This document shows positions 6,363 through 8,258 of a stretch of DNA of 8,258 bases, piece by piece. Each line of letters starts with the position of its first letter. Position 1 is the stretch's first letter. The notes under the pieces are model-generated. The model was not told where the DNA came from. It saw only the letters and a list, made by a program, of their open reading frames with translations, and ran no database searches. Source of the DNA: Planctomycetaceae bacterium (GTDB taxonomy: Bacteria > Planctomycetota > Planctomycetia > Pirellulales > Pirellulaceae); NCBI GenBank assembly GCA_007124535.1, contig SLEY01000285.1, positions 1-8,258 of the forward strand, read 5' to 3'. The position numbers and the translations under genes were made by a program.

Positions 6363-6844
6363 CGTTTGTCAGCAACACTTCGCCACTGATAAACCTCGCC
6401 CGCATCGGGCAAATCGATCTGCTCCGCGAGCTATACGGTGAGATCTGGATTCCGCAAGCCGTGCGGTGCGAGATCGTCGATCAGGGCGCCGGCCAGCCGG
6501 GAGCGGACCAAGTGCGGCTCGCTTCATGGATCAAGACCCAAACGGTAACGAATGGGCCCTTGGTGCGAGCCCTGAGTCAGGATCTGGACGCTGGGGAGGC
6601 CGAGGCGATTGTGTTGGCGCTCGAGACGCAGGCCGAGTTGCTGTTGATGGATGAGCGGATGGGGCGCGAGGTGGCAAGGCATTTGGGACTGACGGTGACG
6701 GGATTGATCGGGATTCTCGTCGAAGCGAAGCACCGACGTTTGATTCCGGCCATCAAGCCGTGGCTGGACGCCCTTCGCGACCAGGCAGGTTTCCGCGTTC
6801 GACAGACGCTGTATGATCAGGTGTTACAGGACGCGGGCGAATAG
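6359..6844 (+). CDS. DUF3368-family PIN-like toxin
   Basis: 161 residues, starting in the ATGA overlap with the antitoxin stop. The N-terminus FVSNTSPLINLARIGQIDLL matches the opening of DUF3368 proteins, a branch of the PIN nuclease superfamily. Other acidic positions expected of a PIN active site are present: E38 (RCEIVD), D77-E82 (LDAGEAEAI) and D98 (LLLMDER). TGLIGILVEAKHRRLIPAIK and GFRV with LYDQVL complete the family pattern. PIN toxins are metal-dependent RNases that cut cellular RNA when freed from their antitoxin. Residue 6 is Asn where classical PIN domains have the first catalytic Asp; this substitution appears in many family members, so it does not by itself mean inactivity. The module is cytoplasmic, two-gene and antitoxin-first. 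The family call is secure from motifs; RNase activity is inferred. Confidence 0.88.
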   Translation: MTFVSNTSPLINLARIGQIDLLRELYGEIWIPQAVRCEIVDQGAGQPGADQVRLASWIKTQTVTNGPLVRALSQDLDAGEAEAIVLALETQAELLLMDERMGREVARHLGLTVTGLIGILVEAKHRRLIPAIKPWLDALRDQAGFRVRQTLYDQVLQDAGE

Positions 6845-6864
6845 CGGCGTTTCCGACCCACCGA

Positions 6865-6958
6865 CCCACCGCACAAAAACGGCGGGAGGGAAGGGCAAGA
6901 ATATTGATGACAAGAATATTGGGCGCATAAAAACGTTCGTAGTCCCCTACACTTAGTC
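6865..6958 (+). repeat. Upstream module of island B (first copy of a ~94-bp repeat)
   Basis: Matches 7595-7689 with about 6 mismatches and one 1-base indel. It contains two CAAGAATATTG motifs 15 bp apart and runs into the 14-bp CCTACACTTAGTCN array. Both copies are preceded by octamer repeats of the CCGACCYA type, so the real unit may begin earlier. Confidence 0.8.
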
Positions 6959-7224
6959 TCCTACACTTAGTCTTCTACACTTAGTCTTCTACACTTAGTC
7001 GACCTTCAATCTCCCCGCGGTTCGACTAAGTGAAAACTCGCTCGGCGCGGGTCTCCCGACCCCGCCGAAACGGGCGACCGAAGGTCTCATGGGAAATAGT
7101 TTGTGGTTATGGATTCGTGAAATCAGGCTGCGGTCGTGGTTGCCGGAGGCTCGAACGACCGGACGGTGGATTTTGCATGCATAACTAAGAACCACGAACT
7201 ACGAACCACCAAGCACCAAGCATC
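6946..7224 (+). repeat. Composite repeat island B
   Basis: Four 14-bp CCTACACTTAGTCN units (6946-7001); the last forms a 10-bp hairpin with CGACTAAGTG (6992-7001 / 7023-7032, 21-base loop). A REP-like hairpin follows at 7042-7068, then GACCGAAGGTCTC (7076-7088), the ~100-bp conserved segment shared with island A, and six phase-locked heptamers (7183-7224: AACTAAG, AACCACG, AACTACG, AACCACC, AAGCACC, AAGCATC). It has the same orientation as island A, about 1.7 kb away. Confidence 0.85.
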
Positions 7225-7427
7225 GACGCAAGGTCGATCGCGTACGAGTACCGCGATGCTGAGTACGAGGCGAACCGGATGAAGTCACCAAGCACCGGCC
7301 ACCGACGCTTGGCAACCACCGTGCCGGTCGCCGCCACAGCATTCAGGCCCCCCGCCGGAGAAGGGGCGACATTTTGCCAAAGAGAGGAAAGAGAGGATGG
7401 GGGCCGGGCGGCGTAGTTGCCAAACCG

Positions 7428-7459
7428 GGCTTCCACCGGTGCGGGACCGGTGGGGAGCC
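7428..7459. repeat. Hairpin with perfect CCACCGGT / ACCGGTGG stem
   Basis: The 8-bp core (7433-7440 / 7446-7453) around loop GCGGG is extended by GGCT (7428-7431) pairing with AGCC (7456-7459) past a small internal loop. No T-run follows, so a terminator is not supported. Confidence 0.45.
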
Positions 7460-7505
7460 AGAGAGAAGAAAGCGGGGGCGTAGGCGTCTCGTTGGCCAAC
7501 GGGAG

Positions 7506-7544
7506 GAGTACGAGTACGAGTGCGAGTAGGAGTACGAGTAGGAG
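7506..7544 (+). repeat. Hexamer tandem repeat (GAGTAC/GAGTAG)
   Basis: Six units in exact 6-bp phase: GAGTAC, GAGTAC, GAGTGC, GAGTAG, GAGTAC, GAGTAG, then GAG. Confidence 0.7.
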
Positions 7545-7547
7545 CCT

Positions 7548-7594
7548 CAAGCACCAAGCACCAAGCACCAAGCACCGACCTACCGACCTACCGG
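7548..7594 (+). repeat. CACCAAG heptamers running into CCGACCTA octamers
   Basis: CAAG then CACCAAG three times and CACC (7548-7576), followed directly by octamer-spaced ACCTACCG-type units to 7594. The same octamer type precedes the matching module at 6854-6865. Confidence 0.65.
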
Positions 7595-7735
7595 CCCACC
7601 GCACAAGGACGGGGGGAAGGGAAGGGCAAGAATATTGATGGCAAGAATATTGGGCGCATAGAAACGGTCGTAGTCCCCTACACTTAGTCACCTACACTTA
7701 GTCGACCTTCAATCCACCGGCTGTTCGACTGAGTG
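7595..7735 (+). repeat. Partial repeat island C, left half
   Basis: The first 95 bp are the second copy of the module at 6865-6958. Two 14-bp CCTACACTTAGTCN units follow, and the second pairs with CGACTGAGTG (7695-7704 / 7726-7735) keeping the island B hairpin with one T-G wobble. After this the sequence diverges from islands A and B. Confidence 0.8.
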
Positions 7736-7810
7736 TAATCGACTGAGGCGACTCGCAGGGAATAATGTACCCGTAGGGCTGTGGCTGGTCTCTGACCGAG
7801 CCCCCGCGCC

Positions 7811-7889
7811 GACCGAAGGTCTCCCGGAGGTTTCGGCGGGGTCAGGAGACCCTCGCCGAACGAGGGGTCAGGAGACCCTCGCCGAACGA
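7811..7889 (-). repeat. Partial repeat island C, right half: inverted REP-like hairpins with 26-bp tandem repeat
   Basis: GACCGAAGGTCTC (7811-7823) keeps the orientation of islands A and B, but the REP-like hairpin (7833-7859) is inverted and lies after it instead of before. Read on the minus strand, its 11-bp stem equals that of A and B, with bulge A for C and loop TCCT for TCCC. A 26-bp unit is repeated exactly in tandem (7838-7863, 7864-7889). Confidence 0.75.
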
Positions 7890-7935
7890 TAACGAGACCC
7901 AATGCGACTGTAATTTCTTGGCAGATGCTTAGCAT

Positions 7936-8258
7936 CTACAGCAAGTTGATTGGGTCCACATCCACCACCCATTGAACCGGTTCGGGTGTTTTGACCGCCT
8001 TGGTAACTTGGCGAAGGATGTCGTTCAATGTCGTGGTTTGTTTTGCCTGCATAAGGGTATGAAACCGGAATTTTCCTTGCAGTTTGGCGAGGGGCGCCGG
8101 CGCCGGTCCGAGGATCCGCACGTCCGTCTCTTGCCGTCCGGCAGCCGCGCGGAGTTGATCGGTAAGCTGCTCTGCGAACGTTTCGCCCGCCGTTTCCGAA
8201 GGGCTGCGGATGATCAGCCGGAGCATGGCTTCATAGGGGGGGTAACGAAATTGGGCCC
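7936..8258 (-). CDS. priA: Primosomal protein N' (replication restart helicase PriA), C-terminal end
   Basis: The last 106 residues are visible; the gene continues past the right edge. PriA recognises abandoned replication forks, unwinds the lagging arm and reloads the replisome. The visible part is the PriA C-terminal domain: FRYPPYEAMLRLII opens it, ILGPAPAPLAKLQGKFRFH is the conserved GPAPAP-R-R segment, and the chain ends in the family hallmark WVVDVDPINLL. The helicase and zinc-binding regions are outside the window. The ATG at 8226 is internal, since the frame continues upstream with conserved residues. It converges on the toxin-antitoxin module across the repeat region. The only structure at the stop is a 6-bp hairpin (7923-7937) without a T-run. 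Confidence 0.93.
   Translation of the reverse strand, partial: AQFRYPPYEAMLRLIIRSPSETAGETFAEQLTDQLRAAAGRQETDVRILGPAPAPLAKLQGKFRFHTLMQAKQTTTLNDILRQVTKAVKTPEPVQWVVDVDPINLL

Larger units (their letters stand above)
7225..7594. other. Simple-repeat stretch with hairpin, no gene
   Basis: This holds a strong hairpin at 7428-7459, six hexamers of GAGTAC/GAGTAG type (7506-7541), three and a half CACCAAG heptamers (7552-7576) and octamers of CCGACCTA type (7577-7594). Scattered CACCAAGCACC fragments occur near 7285. I see no coding potential or mobile gene. Confidence 0.6.
6845..7935. other. Intergenic region between convergent toxin and priA genes
   Basis: About 1.09 kb without a supportable gene. 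It contains octamer repeats, an ~94-bp module, repeat island B, a 370-bp stretch of simple repeats and hairpins (7225-7594), and partial island C. The longest open frames (for example minus strand 7691-7185) translate the heptamer repeats into low-complexity peptides and lack convincing start signals. No intrinsic terminator for either flanking gene is clear. Confidence 0.8.

Noticed and set aside
6946..7001. CRISPR array
   Set aside because: The 14-bp units are contiguous with no unique spacers, so this is a tandem direct repeat.
7185..7691. Minus-strand 168-codon frame with a hydrophobic stretch
   Set aside because: The hydrophobic LVLGAWCL-type peptide is a translation of the CACCAAG and GAGTAC tandem repeats; there is no family resemblance or convincing RBS.
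7684..7935. Minus-strand 83-codon frame next to priA
   Set aside because: Built mostly from the REP-like hairpins and the 26-bp tandem repeat; no domain.

Overview
The window is about 8.3 kb of GC-rich bacterial DNA. I infer a Planctomycetota (Pirellulales-like) source. The reasons are a secreted ThuA-domain protein, a secreted nucleoside-hydrolase-like protein and an FtsX-type permease of about 1,180 residues standing together, plus unusually long repeat-packed intergenic DNA. This assignment rests on gene families and style, not on a marker gene comparison.

Left part (1-5060, minus strand): three genes read right to left, a ThuA-domain protein (4905-4102), a large MacB/FtsX-like ABC permease (4040-501) and the start of a nucleoside-hydrolase-family protein (385 to the window edge). 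Each has a strong purine-rich ribosome binding site exactly 7 nt before the chosen ATG. A good sigma70-like promoter (TTGGCA-17-TATGAT) precedes the ThuA gene. The gaps are 61 and 115 bp, and the second contains a perfect 11-bp hairpin. ThuA and the nucleoside hydrolase both carry signal peptides, so the cluster looks like cell-envelope or periplasmic catabolism. No ATPase partner for the permease is visible.

Middle (5060-7935): two long intergenic stretches, about 1.04 and 1.09 kb, surround a small plus-strand toxin-antitoxin module (UPF0175-type antitoxin 6105-6362, DUF3368/PIN-type toxin 6359-6844, ATGA overlap). The intergenic DNA is a mosaic of repeats: a MITE-like inverted repeat; 14-bp CCTACACTTAGTCN arrays (2, 4 and 2 units); REP-like palindromes whose 11-bp stem is constant while loop and bulge vary; heptamer, octamer and hexamer tandem repeats; and a C-poor, G-run-rich tract with quadruplex potential. 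Repeat islands A (5277-5554) and B (6946-7224) are direct copies (69/69 identical in one block, 103/111 in another) and flank the toxin-antitoxin module. A partial island C (7595-7889) reuses the same parts in a different order and orientation.

Right edge (7936-8258, minus strand): the C-terminal end of the primosomal helicase PriA, a housekeeping gene converging on the repeat region.

No tRNA, rRNA, CRISPR array or transposase is visible. The most unusual content is the modular repeat system and its placement around the toxin-antitoxin pair.
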